Assembly (NCBI GenBank): GCA_000469685.2
Contig: LS997567.1
Span: 35,399,005 to 35,463,004 of the forward strand
Length of the DNA: 64,000 nucleotides
Reading direction: 5' to 3'
Origin: Haemonchus contortus
Lineage: Eukaryota; Nematoda; Chromadorea; Rhabditida; Trichostrongylidae
Part shown: in pieces, positions 22,701 to 32,000 of the stretch
How the letters are laid out: every line of letters starts with the position of its first letter
How positions within the stretch are numbered: position 1 is the first letter of the stretch
Made by a program: the position numbers and the translations under genes
The notes under the pieces: model-generated
The model's database searches: none
Seen by the model: only the letters and a program-made list of their open reading frames with translations
What the model was told of the DNA's origin: nothing

Positions 22701-24233
22701 CAGCTCGGGTGGTCGAGCACTATCCATCACAAGCAAAAATTTCCTTTTATTCGGTGTGAAATAAGGGCTCGAAACACCATCTCTCTCATTTGATAAAAGA
22801 ATACTCTTGCGCCTACCGCACTCTGAAAGGATCTCACAGTGAAACACCTGCAATTCACTGCTACATACCTTTCCATGCTAAAGGCATAGCATTTTGAAAT
22901 AGACTTGGCAAATTACAGTGTTCCTGCTCGGTTACCGATCGATAACTGTTCATCTGGAAACCTCCCAGGTGCTTGATGTCGGATGGAATGGCATATACCT
23001 GCAGTTTTTCTGGCCAAAGGGCCACTTGCTTCACCTCTTCGTAAATGTTAAAATCGAGGACGCCCAGGGCAGCTGAAATATAATACGAATTGTTCAAAGG
23101 ATCCTGTAATTTGAGTAATTTGGATCCTCTGATGAAATCCCACTCAGGGCTGGAGTGTATCCTCTATGCAAATCCTTCGTCGTATGGCAAAAGTCGACTT
23201 CAAATTTGCTGGGTCTTTTCGAAAGTTGTTCCCAGTGTCGTATGTTTACAGACCTTCACAAAGCCTGAAGGCGTTTCACATGCAATGAAAATATATCATA
23301 ATTCCAGTCTAAAGTGCGATGGGCGTGAAAGATAGCCTAAATAAGGAATTGACTTGGACAAGTGCTAAAGATTGTTATAAATTCTTTCCTTGGATGAAAG
23401 CGCGTTGTGCAGTCAACTTGGAAGCAAACCCACAACTTTTGTTTTACAAGGGAGAGCATTACTTCGCGTCACTTCAACTGAAACTATCTCCGAACAAATT
23501 TTGTGAGCTCCCTGGGAAAATCATTTGGGAATTTGGCACTATTTACCCGTTTCTGCCCCAATTTGTCGAGGATGGGCTGGATTTCTAACGATGTTTTTTC
23601 GACAAGATGAAACCGACTGGAAACTCGCCTAGAGGGGTAATCTGACTCATAGAACACGAACATATCAGTGTGAATATGATATCCATGTTCTAACACTTGG
23701 GGGCAAGTTTCAGCAAGATTGGTGACCCAGCTCCATTTGGCGCCGGCGCCTGTGGCGCGAGCGCTAGGCATCTTTATGACGAGTGGATGCGATATTCATG
23801 CTCTACGGGTCGAATTACCCCTCTAGGCAAGTTTCTGATCGGTTTCATCTTTTTGAAAGAAATTCCATGGAAATCCAGCCCATTCTCGACTAAGTGGGGC
23901 AGTAAAGGGTAAATAGTGCTAATGGGGGAACTCAAATCTCTCCCTGGTGGGTGATTAACTCTTTTCACCAATTTAAAATCGGTACTCCTATTTCCATGAC
24001 TTCGCTTGCATCGTTTCATGCATATGCATGACAGCAACGTCTGAGAGCCACTAGCGCGTTTTCTCCTAATCAGAGCTTTTTGTAATGACGATCTCTACTT
24101 CGTAGTGGCCAAACTTCTGCTTAGTTCGTTTCTCATGTCACCTTTTTCAGGGGAATGGTTCTGCAATTTTTGCAAAGTTAACGAAGAATGGGGCGACTTC
24201 TCAAATGAGGAACATACCCCCAAAGCCAAGTAA
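11150..24233 (+). CDS. ING-type PHD-finger protein (gene 1)
   Basis: Ten exons join in phase: 11150-11248, 11725-11824, 11882-12076, 12827-12985, 13217-13369, 13585-13743, 13810-14610, 14669-14763, 14848-14944 and 24151-24233. They total 1941 nt, or 646 residues plus stop. All introns are GT-AG. Residues 1-555 are mostly low-complexity and polar, rich in Ser, Asn, Pro and Gly, and end in a basic nuclear-localisation-like stretch (KKGNRRRRARN, about 545-555). The C-terminal PHD finger has ligands C583, C585, C596, C601, H607, C610, C624 and C627. Spacing matches ING proteins to within one residue. Y582, M593 and W605 occupy the positions that form the H3K4me3 pocket in ING PHDs, so methyl-lysine reading in the nucleus is likely (family knowledge). 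No classical ING N-terminal domain is visible, so orthology to a specific ING is not claimed. Start chosen as the first ATG after the 11118 acceptor. Confidence 0.85.
12462..12702. repeat. Palindromic MITE, family B, copy 2
   Basis: Lies in gene 1 intron 3. The ends read ACTCACGTGCGTCCGAGG and its complement CCTCGGACGCACGT, with the internal ATTTGAAGTAGAATAGATTAG block mirrored. The open frames on both strands here come from the palindrome. Confidence 0.7.
13217..14944 (+). CDS. Gene 1 exons 5-9 (low-complexity region and first two-thirds of the PHD)
   Basis: Exons 5 (153 nt) and 6 (159 nt) encode Gly/Pro/Ser-rich sequence. Exon 7 (801 nt) encodes a Ser/Thr-rich stretch (DTTTSSSVVTISSDS) and then a charged, Lys/Arg-rich end. 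Exon 8 (95 nt) closes with LYCVCRK, the first CxC zinc pair, at a phase 0 border. Exon 9 (97 nt) encodes VAYGNMVAC...WFHYGC and ends in phase 1 after PPP. Retaining the next intron would add only Gly-Glu-Leu before a stop and leave half a zinc finger. Confidence 0.85.
15150..16770 (+). repeat. Minisatellite-bearing dispersed element, locus 1 (in gene 1 intron 9)
   Basis: Begins near CCAGTCGGGCCGCC...AACGCCGGGC (15170-15240) and ends in a CA-rich tract and ACACACTTAGCGCGTTATATATAGTA (about 16770). The core is a tandem array. The landmark AACGCTCTAGGTCC recurs at 15761, 15878, 15995, 16112 and 16230 (period 117-118 bp), then as AACTCTCTAGGTC at 16348, 16493 and 16638 (period 145 bp). Each unit carries CCCCGCCCC...GTGGGCGGAGTC, a short GC-rich inverted repeat. 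A period of 117 bp equals 39 codons, which leaves long open frames on both strands; these are not genes. The superfamily is unknown to me. A reverse copy lies at 35366-36510. Confidence 0.8.
16684..16716. repeat. CA microsatellite
   Basis: A run of AC dinucleotides near the 3' end of the locus 1 element. A matching GT-rich tract lies at 35405-35420 in the reverse copy, so it belongs to the element. Confidence 0.7.
16823..16870. repeat. Perfect 20-bp-arm hairpin
   Basis: GGTTTGTTAACTTGACTCAT (16823-16842) is followed after 8 nt by its exact reverse complement (16851-16870). Confidence 0.75.
16920..18071. mobile_element. Family A DNA element, copy b
   Basis: The left end TTAGGATGTCCGGAAAGTTTT at 16920 and the right end AAAACTTTCCGGACATTTTAA at 18071 are inverted repeats of each other and match copies a and d. 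It is about 1.15 kb. Internal blocks such as AAATGGCACGATGGAGAAG resemble AAATGGAACGAACGC near 1581 in copy a. No open transposase frame is present. Its right-hand half is repeated in inverse orientation at 22373-22849. Confidence 0.7.
21045..21310 (+). repeat. Two-copy direct repeat, about 135 bp
   Basis: GGCAGCTGTAGACTTTCCAACGC near 21058 and GGCAGCAGTACACTTTCCAACGC near 21208 start diverged copies that both run through GTGGCGTATCC and TTCAGGTTGCTGTC. Confidence 0.65.
21370..22345 (+). repeat. Minisatellite array, locus 2
   Basis: Seven units of 117-118 bp, with the landmark AACGCTCCAGGTCC or a variant at 21382, 21500, 21618, 21735, 21853, 21971 and 22089. Each unit has CCCCGCCCCCAGTGGGCGGAGTC. 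The sequence is related to, but distinct from, the locus 1 unit. The array ends in ACAAACGGACATTTGCGGTTTATATATAGTA, like locus 1. Apparent protein repeats here come from the tandem array. Confidence 0.8.
22373..22849. mobile_element. Family A DNA element, copy c (inverted half)
   Basis: Starts TTAAAATGTCCGGAAAGTTTTGAG and is the reverse complement of about 17580-18071 of copy b. Only one end is present, so this is a partial copy that mirrors copy b across the intervening block. Confidence 0.7.
22866..23103 (-). pseudogene. Exon-like open segment inside gene 1 intron 9
   Basis: On the minus strand AAATTACAG is followed by 238 open nt ending at a GTATGT donor (GCATGGAAAG|GTATGT). The peptide is well balanced (DPLNNSYYISAALGVLDFNIY, then VALWPEKLQ and QEHCNLPSLFQNAMPLAWK) and GC-richer than its surroundings. 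No partner exon with fitting phase is visible on either side. It may be an internal exon of an unseen antisense gene, or a gene fragment captured by a transposon. I do not recognise the protein. Confidence 0.35.
23110..23516 (+). other. Stretch with two overlapping open frames, unassigned
   Basis: The plus strand is open at 23090-23335 and 23319-23588 in different frames, with protein-like sequence (for example AKDCYKFFPWMKARC). No clean splice pair links them and the second runs into the palindrome at 23517. No family recognised. Confidence 0.25.
23517..23985. repeat. Palindromic repeat, about 470 bp
   Basis: Left arm ATTTGGCACTATTTACCC...GGCTGGATTTC and right arm GAAATCCAGCCCATTCTCGAC...GGGTAAATAGTGC are reverse complements meeting near GGCGCCGGCGCC at about 23740. 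It is a foldback MITE just upstream of the gene 1 terminal exon. Confidence 0.7.
24151..24233 (+). CDS. Gene 1 terminal exon completing the PHD finger
   Basis: After CCTTTTTCAG the sequence reads on in phase from exon 9 (G|GG) to give EWFCNFC, supplying the WxCxxC end of the PHD that is missing upstream, then VNEEWGDFSNEE and a TAA stop at 24231. The phase match, the perfect complement to the truncated finger, the strong acceptor and the polyadenylation signal 73 nt later make this assignment firm even though the intron is 9206 nt. Confidence 0.88.
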
Positions 24234-24305
24234 CGGCTCAGAAGTACATTTTTTGTGCTTGCTGCTTTTGGTATTTTTTGTATTATGTTGTCACTTGTAC
24301 ACGTG

Positions 24306-24311
24306 AATAAA
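24306..24311 (+). terminator. Polyadenylation signal of gene 1
   Basis: AATAAA lies 73 nt after the gene 1 stop codon, followed by a T-rich stretch (GTTTTTCCTTG), as expected for a short nematode 3' UTR. Confidence 0.75.
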
Positions 24312-24496
24312 GTTTTTCCTTGTTCGACAGTACGTCAACTTGGGAGCTCATACACCATTCTCAGGATGAACACTCTTTCGCAACCTTCTAAGAAGTATGA
24401 CTGAGTTTTTTTGATCTTTGATTTTAGGGACAACTGACTGCCATTTTTGCAGTTGAAGTTCCCTCGATGCGTTGACTTTTCCAGCATTTTTCAAAA

Positions 24497-24552
24497 ATTT
24501 GATCCACAATATTGTGGATCAAATTTTTGATCCACAATATTGTGGATCAAAA
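24497..24552. repeat. Tandem pair of perfect palindromes
   Basis: The 24-bp palindrome TTGATCCACAATATTGTGGATCAA occurs twice in a row, separated by a few T/A residues (first copy about 24499-24522, second about 24527-24550). It lies about 190 bp after the gene 1 polyadenylation signal. Confidence 0.85.
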
Positions 24553-24559
24553 ATTGGCC

Positions 24560-25420
24560 CCTTCTACTCATAGGGTCCTCTCATCGAGAAGTGCACACAC
24601 ATCTGAAGAGATGGTCGAGAAAGGAAAGGCGTTCGCGAGGTAGTTACGTCGCGCACATTTTCATCATCCTTGCTGCAGAAGAAACTATCCAAAAACTATT
24701 ATAGAAAGCGGTATGAGCGACGAAATCAACGTGGAATTATCGAATGATGCGTTATGGTGGCAAAACCTGAAGCTAGAATTTATGAACCGGCTCAACTTTT
24801 GCTAGGCACGGTTCTTTAAAATTAATGTCGAAACGTAGTGCCGACGTTCACCGAAGGAACAGGGTGGTTTGCACAGGTTTCAGTCTGTCCCCGAAGAGTG
24901 GATAGATGAAGTCAAGCGTCGAATGGTGGAGCGAAGTTCATTGTGATGCCGTTGACCGGGTTGTGCCTACATAAATGGAGACGTTCAGGTGGTTGTGTTT
25001 ATGGGTGTCTCACATCAGTTTCTTACAGAATCAGGATATTGAAACCGAAGTTTTCCTGCACTAACAATGTTCGTCGTCACCGAAGCCACCCGCCTTTCTT
25101 GGATCGGGCATTCTCGTCAGGACTGTATGAATGTTGATGAGCAAGCGACGGTAAGGACTCATGCCGAGTCACGTGGTTTTAAGCAGGCGCATGGCTTAGT
25201 ATTCCATAAGAGATGCTTTGCTGGCTCCATTTCAAAAAAAGACCGTCACCGCTGAAGTGTATCGTCAGTCTTTCTACGATATCATCAACAAAAGACCTGC
25301 AGATCAAAATTACGAGAATAATATCACCGCATCGATACAATTTGAATACAAAACTCGGTGTTCTATAGAAATAATCTTCCTGCTTTCCTTGGTAGGAATT
25401 TATCTAGAAAGCTCATAAAA
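24560..25420. other. Unassigned intergenic stretch between genes 1 and 2
   Basis: No exon pair, transposon end or RNA gene was recognised. It may include diverged 5' sequence of the mariner remnant that follows. Confidence 0.35.
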
Positions 25421-25424
25421 GCTT

Positions 25425-25886
25425 CATATACACTACACTATGCCCTATTACATCGAGAAAGGATGGAAGGTGGCACAGTCATAAGGTGATCTCAACGAAC
25501 TGTTCGACGATGGAATAGTCAGCCAAAGCCGAACAAGGAATGCTGCTACGGTCGCCCTCTTCACCAGTTCGTGAAAACTCGCAGGAGTTCCGAAACTACA
25601 ATGGGTTTTCACGTCAACCGCCCGTTGAAAAATTGGCTAACGAACAGAACTTTCCGCAAAATGGATGACGAAGTTGATGGTCGACGTCAGGGCGTAGATC
25701 GTCTCCAATAATCGAAAATTTTTCGCTTGAGGAATCCGACTGCCTAGCAGATGGGAAGCAGTGCTTGGTGCAAATGGTGGATATGTTCCGGAGTAATTAT
25801 TTGAACATGCTTTGTTAAATATTTCTATCGTTTCTTTGAGTAAAATTTGCTGGAAAAAAATCAGCAATAATTATGCATCAACCTAA
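25425..25886 (+). mobile_element. Mariner remnant (3' part)
   Basis: Ends with the mariner inverted repeat ...GCAATAATTATGCATCAACCTAA followed by TA. It contains GAGAAAGGATGGAAGGTGGCACAGTCA, also present at 63131-63155, and the shared 3' block TTTCTTTGAGTAAAATTTGCTGG. Translated fragments match the N-terminal part of a mariner transposase (GWKVAQS.. then SQSRTRNA). It is heavily deleted and frameshifted. Confidence 0.75.
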
Positions 25887-26389
25887 TAGTATGTCGAGTA
25901 AGCGTTCTCGTAATATAGAAAAAAGTGGTACGTGGACTTCCAAATAATTTGGAGCCGGGGGTATGCTGTGAGTTCTCGAAAAGCAAATATAGCTAATGTG
26001 TAAGAAAACGGAATCAGTGGAACTTTATAAAAAATATGAAAACAATGTATGTCTCTAAAACGCAAAATATATCGAAACCATTCATTCTGCACGGAAACGA
26101 AACTCTATCAGCTAGTGATTTCGGAACTTTCCCTGCAAAAACCTGTGTTAAAAGTACTCTTCACTTTCTTTCTCCTTCTTTTCTTACTCTCACTATTCAC
26201 ACGTTAGTAACCTCTCTTTCTAAAGATATGCAGTTAGTACAATGTCCATGGAGGTTTCGCACGTAATTAAGGTCACTTCGCGCCTAGGTGCACAGTGAAC
26301 TCATCTGGGATCGTTCAAAAGTTCACAACCATTGGATCGCAGCTCTGTTCCCTTCAGCGGTACAGTGCTTCAACTCACAAGACGAAGAG

Positions 26390-27185
26390 GGATTCAATCG
26401 TCCCGTGAATGTGTTACACAGCTACTGAGTTCTCAATGGGGAGCATTGATTGCATCAGAGCGTGGGCGGTGAATCCTTTCAAGCTCCCTCTTTCGAAATT
26501 CTTCCTCGCTAAAAGTAACAAATCAGGTTTCATTGTCAGTAGGAACGATTATCGGGAAAAAGGGAACGAAAAATGAAGGACCGAAAGAAATTGCTCCAGC
26601 TCTCCTCCATTGTTCCTTTGTAGTACTTGCATTGGGAAACACCCGTAAACGGTGTGGTAATAGTATTTACTGGTTATAATGTACCTTCTGTAATACTTGC
26701 GCCGAATTGATTGTTCCGTTGTACGCTGTATGTTCTGCTTGCTTAGGAGCAAAGCATATAGCGAGGTCTGATTTTGTCAATACCGTTTGTTTTTCTATAT
26801 AATTACATTGTTATGATCTCTACTGATAGTTGAACACTGTACTAGTTTTGATGTTTGCATTTTGATGTCTGATCAACTTTTCTTATCATTGACATGCACT
26901 AATTTGTTCTTATAGTTTGCTCATATTAATAAAAATATATAAGCAGTGTTAATAAGAGGGATTTTAACGTCCCGTGAACGTGTGACACTGTAACCCTTAG
27001 CACTCCACCACCCACCCCCGTGGGCTTCACCCGGGGTACCTTTCTATTGCGTCGTATATGTGACGGGTGTTTGGAGGCGCTTGAGTATGTATTCGGGTTA
27101 CTGTGTAACAAATTCACGGGACGATTAAATCTGTCTTGTTCCAACTCCAAATGCCTTCTTTGATTATTGATAGTTCTCTGAGCTC
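26390..27185. repeat. Dispersed foldback repeat fragments
   Basis: AACGTCCCGTGAACGTGTGACACTGTAACCC (26968 onward, given here only as a landmark range) is mirrored at 27100-27135 by GGGTTACTGTGTAACAAATTC and ACGGGACGATT. A third half-copy (CAATCGTCCCGTGAATGTG) lies near 26396. The region between 26430 and 26950 is AT-rich and shows nothing assignable. Confidence 0.5.
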
Positions 27186-27797
27186 TTACACATTTCGCGA
27201 AAGCGTGTGGAGGCAATGACAAGACTTTCTCTATCGTCGTTTGGACAGATGTATAATAATTTAATGAATCTCGGACGGAAAACTGCTAAGCCAACCAAGT
27301 CTCCCATTCAACAGAGACGATTAGGGCTTCTCGAAATCTCTGGGAGTATTCGACCACCGCATTTTACACAAGCCAGCCTTTACAATTCAAATTTGTTGGT
27401 TAAATACGCTTCCACGTGTTCGACCAATGCTTGAAGTATTACCTCTTTATAACGAAATCTTCACATGAATAGAAACAGAAATAGCTTATACAAAAAAACA
27501 CAACATACAAAAGAATATTTACCTGAAAAAAAGCTTTTCTAGAAGGTCATATATGGGAACGACTTCATAATCACCAAAGAAACACCACCTCATCAGATGA
27601 CAAATGAGTGATTCTTCTAGAATGCGCACACGGGAGGAATCAACAAAGTTCATACGACTTTCCTTGGATGTGCTAATATTGCCGGGTACAACGGCTTTGC
27701 CACATTGATTAGCATGAACAACACCTAGCAGAATCAGCAGCACACACATAAGAGAACTACGAGAGAAACCTCCATATCGTCTTTGGTTTAAATATAA

Positions 27798-28262
27798 ACG
27801 AAAAATTGTTAATTTTGCTCTCGAGGTTGTCAGGTGGGGAATCTTTATTCTGGCCAACGTTTTGACGGACTCGTCGTTTTCGAAGGCCTGAAAATGGTTC
27901 AGAGCTTGCTGATTGTACGCTACCCCACCAAGCGCCTCCTACGCTCTAGCATTTCTGACCTTCTATCAGGAATGCACAAAAAAATGCTCGAAATTAAAAA
28001 GATAAGCGTACTAACCGTGTAGCGTAGTGCTACACTTCGCGGTGGAAGTTGGGTCAACTTACCTTCTTAATTTCGGGCATTTTTTGTGCATTCCAGATAG
28101 AAGGTCAGAAATGCTAGAGCGGAGGAGGGGCTAGGTGGGGTAGTGTGCAATCAGCAAGGTTTAAACCATTTTCAGGCCTTCGAAAACGACGAGTCCGTCG
28201 AAACGTTGGCCAGAATAAAGGTTCTCACCTAACAACCTCGAGGCAGGAGCAAAATTAACAAT
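27798..28262. repeat. Palindromic element, about 465 bp
   Basis: Left end TTGTTAATTTTGCTC...CTCGAGGTTGTCAGGTG and right end CACCTAACAACCTCGAGG...GAGCAAAATTAACAA are reverse complements. The arms continue inward through CGTTTTGACGGACTCGTCG and GCATTTCTGACCTTCTATC to a centre near 28040. It lies just downstream of gene 2. Confidence 0.75.
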
Positions 28263-28537
28263 TTCAAGTACAACAGAAATGCCGAGGTTTCAAGATGAGA
28301 GAATCTAGAATTCAATATAAACGAAAAAGATAAAAAAGAAAATTTCAAGGCAGCAGAAAATGGAAACAAAACTTCTATCCAAAACCATTCCATTCACTCA
28401 AGGATTTCATAGAAGGGAAGCGAAAATTCTCATCACCGTCGTCGCCTCCAAAAGCTCTGCAAGCTATTAATCTCGCAGTCTTTCATAGTACCTTCATAAC
28501 TGTAAACAAAATTCATAAACTGACCATGAAACCTTCC

Positions 28538-29037
28538 TTATTCAATCTGTCGGGATCTTTTCCCTCGGCGACTCCTTAGCCCGTAGGTCGCCGATTCCGC
28601 GGGTGCACCATCATGATCTCGTCCAGCTTGTCTCGAAGCTTCTCTCGGTTCAATAACTTCAGCTTCTTCTCTCGATACTAATCCGCTTGAATTACTATCC
28701 TGTATCTGTACATCATCGTAATCATCTGGAATCTCCTGTTTGATCACTCGGTCTATAAAAGGACGGTTTTCAAATATTCCGATGAATTGAATCCCATGTT
28801 CATCCATTTCGTTGCACTCATCTGTGCCAGTAACTCCGCACTGTTCGAAGGAAGCATTAGTGGGAGCCTGACTCAGATTTCCAGAAAGCACTTCTGTGGG
28901 AGCCTCTGTGACAGTCGCTGGAGGTCCCACGCCGTATTCGCCGTCGTCTTCAGGTTCGGTCTTGATGACTTTGGTACTATAGTCGAAACGTGGCCCTTTC
29001 TTACGTTTGCACGATTTGCAGAGCCAGCTTTCCAGAA
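28538..29037 (-). CDS. Gene 2 terminal exon (end of PHD, SUMO-motif tail)
   Basis: After CTCTTTTCAG the exon completes the codon left by exon 7 and reads LESWLCKSCKRKK, giving the last CxxC pair with a basic patch. The 166-codon exon then has two ψKxE motifs followed by acidic residues, a stretch FIGIFENRPFIDRVIKQE, and a basic C-terminus. It is separated from exon 7 by 8466 nt of mobile elements. Confidence 0.87.
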
Positions 29038-32000
29038 CTGAAAAGAGTTCCACTGAATGAGAGCATAATCCATTACCTTTCTCAATACAGAGGCTTGTAC
29101 AGAAAGCTTAATGTGTGGCAAGAGAAAGGCACTCTGAGAGAAAGATCAGTAGATTCCAATGACGTGGCCTAATAGAAACAAAACTTTTGGGAACAGACTA
29201 TTTCTGCACACGAACCATATGACTATGAACTGTTAACGATGAACACACACAACGCAAATAGAGACCGCTGGAGCCGATACGAGCGAAAATTCAACACTGA
29301 TGGAACAAGTCAAAAAAATCCGGTGACGGATCGCCCTTTCCAAACTGTGGTTCTTCCTGTCCCTGCAGGCACGATGATCATGCAGTCAGATTTACTCGAT
29401 ATGGAAGAGCATATGTTTGCGTCCTGGTGATACGCGCAAGTGCAGAATGAGAACCGAAGGCACGAGCTCCGCTAGGAACAAGAACCCAATGCTACAGTGC
29501 GTTTCATAATTATAAGGTCACCCTCAATTTTTGCACTTTCAAAAGAAGTAATCATTGAGGATTTTTTCTAGCATTATGAACAGATTCCCCAGCACGAATA
29601 ACCTAGGTATCCGTTTCTCACCCGCTGCTGCATTCTTCTGAACTTTTTTAGAACAGTTTATCGGTTTTTGCACCGTTTCATAATTATTGGGTTGTCCGAA
29701 AAGTTCCCGCCGATTTTTGATTCATCTTCGAATAAAAATTCCTAGAACGAGAAATCCATTGAATGAACAATATATCCTCCATTCTGTTCAGTAAGCCTCC
29801 GCCATCTTCCTGTAGGTTCCAGTTCCCCTCTTCCATAGAAAGTTCCAGACTTAAAATGGAAAAACCCACTCAGGTGCTTTTTGCAGTCCTCCAGCAAATT
29901 GAACGATTTTCCATTCAAGGAATTTTGCAGAAACCCAAACAAGTGGTATTCTTATGGTGCTATGTCTGGACTATATGGGGGGTGTAGTGAGACATCCCAC
30001 CCAAGCTTTAGCAACTTTTGACGAGTGGCCAAAAATACGTGTGGTCTGGAGGTACCCTGTTGGAAGATTACACCCTAACAATTGGCCACTTCGGATCGCT
30101 TTTGGACCATCGCTGCCTCCATAGTTTCTAGCTAACTATAGAACCTTTCCGAAGTCATCGTTTGATTGTGCGACAACAGCTCATAGTAAGTGAATTCCCT
30201 GGAATTCCATCAGCAACTCGGCATAGTCATCCGCACCTGGATTTCGACTTCTGCAGCGGTTTGTGACGGCTCACTAGGGGGCTTCACGATCGTTTCCGCT
30301 CCTCATTGCTGTACACGATCCGATTTTCGTCCCTCGTGCTCATGCGTTTCAGAAACGGCTCATTTTTATTTCGTTTGAGCAACGAGTCGCACATGGAGGC
30401 GCGGTACATCGCATTGCGCTCGCTCCTTTCGCGAGATATCTAAACATCAAGGCGCTTTACAAAACCAAGCGTCTGCAGATGACCATGGATGGTTAATTTC
30501 GAGACACTAATCCCTTGTCCTACCCCACGAGCAGTGATGTGCCGATTTGCTTCGGTTAACATTTTGAGTCGATCGTTCAAACTGATGATGGTCTCCCTAA
30601 GGGTTGCCGGTCTTCGAAGGCAAATTCACTCCGTTTGGATTCCGCAAACTAGTCAAGCACTGTACGCTCCTCTAGGGCATGGTCTACTCAAACGTCATAT
30701 GTCTTTCATGCGGCTTCAGCCGCATTCTAGGCCTTGCGGTAGAAGAAATACTTCAGATGCCGAAAATGCGCGCAGTGGTTCTCCATTTTCACACTAGTCC
30801 TGTACAGAGAAACTTCGACAAATGTTGACAGAATCTAAACAGCAATATAGAGGAGGATCTACTCTTTCAGAAAACATACAACTTTATTAGGTTGGATCCT
30901 TGATCTTTTGTACAACGGTTGATAAATCCGGGGTATCAAAAATCGGCGGAAACTTTTCGGACAACCCAATATAAGGTCACCCCGAGAAAGTGAACAATTA
31001 TTAGGTTGGCAAATAAGTCCTGCGACAAAAAATTTGAAGCATTGAAAATTTGTATCAACAGTGTAAACACGGTAGCAAGGGTGATAGACTTGTAGGAAAT
31101 TCCTCAGGCAATTAACACATAAGTAAATAAGGGCACGCGTGTGGGCTTTCAGAGCATTACGGTGAATGAATTGACAACATCCGATTCGTACCATCACCCT
31201 CTACTAAGCACGTCAAGGAAAAACGTGGGTGTAGCGGCTCGGAATATCAGCAATCTATTCGATGCTAGCACTGCTCACCGATCGACGGTCAACAATCGGC
31301 TGGATCGCTTCACTGCATTAGATACCAGCCTTCGGGGTAACGCAAGCATCGTCCCCTAATTTAACTGATGTTGAAGGAACTCATCCACTATGAGTTGCTA
31401 AACGCAGACTGGATGGACACAGCAATCGCTTGCCCCTATGATCCCCTTAATTTGGCCAACGGGGTTAGAGAAGGGCGATCAAACCGTAAATCAGGCCCCT
31501 ACAGAGGGACAACGCACGTCGAAAATTCGCTTTGGACCCACGTCAAAAGTTCACCGATCCCGATTGGTTCCAGATTACTCCTCAGTCCTACTCCCGGAGT
31601 GTTCCTTCTTTCCCCTACCATGTGCCCTCCCTTCTTGAGCATTCCGTTGTGGAAAAGAAATTCGTAACTTATTGTGAACCAAAAACAGTAGTCAATTACT
31701 TTTTTGAGTCTTAGCTCTCCCACTCCTGAAGAGATGGCATCAGTGACTGGCTCAAAGGATAAAAAAAAGGTTGTTGACTTCTTTAGTGGATTTTTTCCGA
31801 AAATTGATCGATGTGAAAAAATTTTTAAAAATGATTTGAAAAAGGTCTCCATTTTGTCGCAGGACTTATTTGCCAACCTAATATTAACGAAAGAAAGGAA
31901 ATTTCGTGTTTGAAGAAACTTGTAAGCATGTGTGGCAAAGGCATTTCTAAACCTGACTGTCAAGATGGCTCGTGGTCATGTGCTTTCCTCTGATGAGAAG

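Noticed and set aside
26036..26266. Short plus-strand open frame near the mariner remnant
   Set aside because: No splice partners, AT-rich composition, no recognisable domain.
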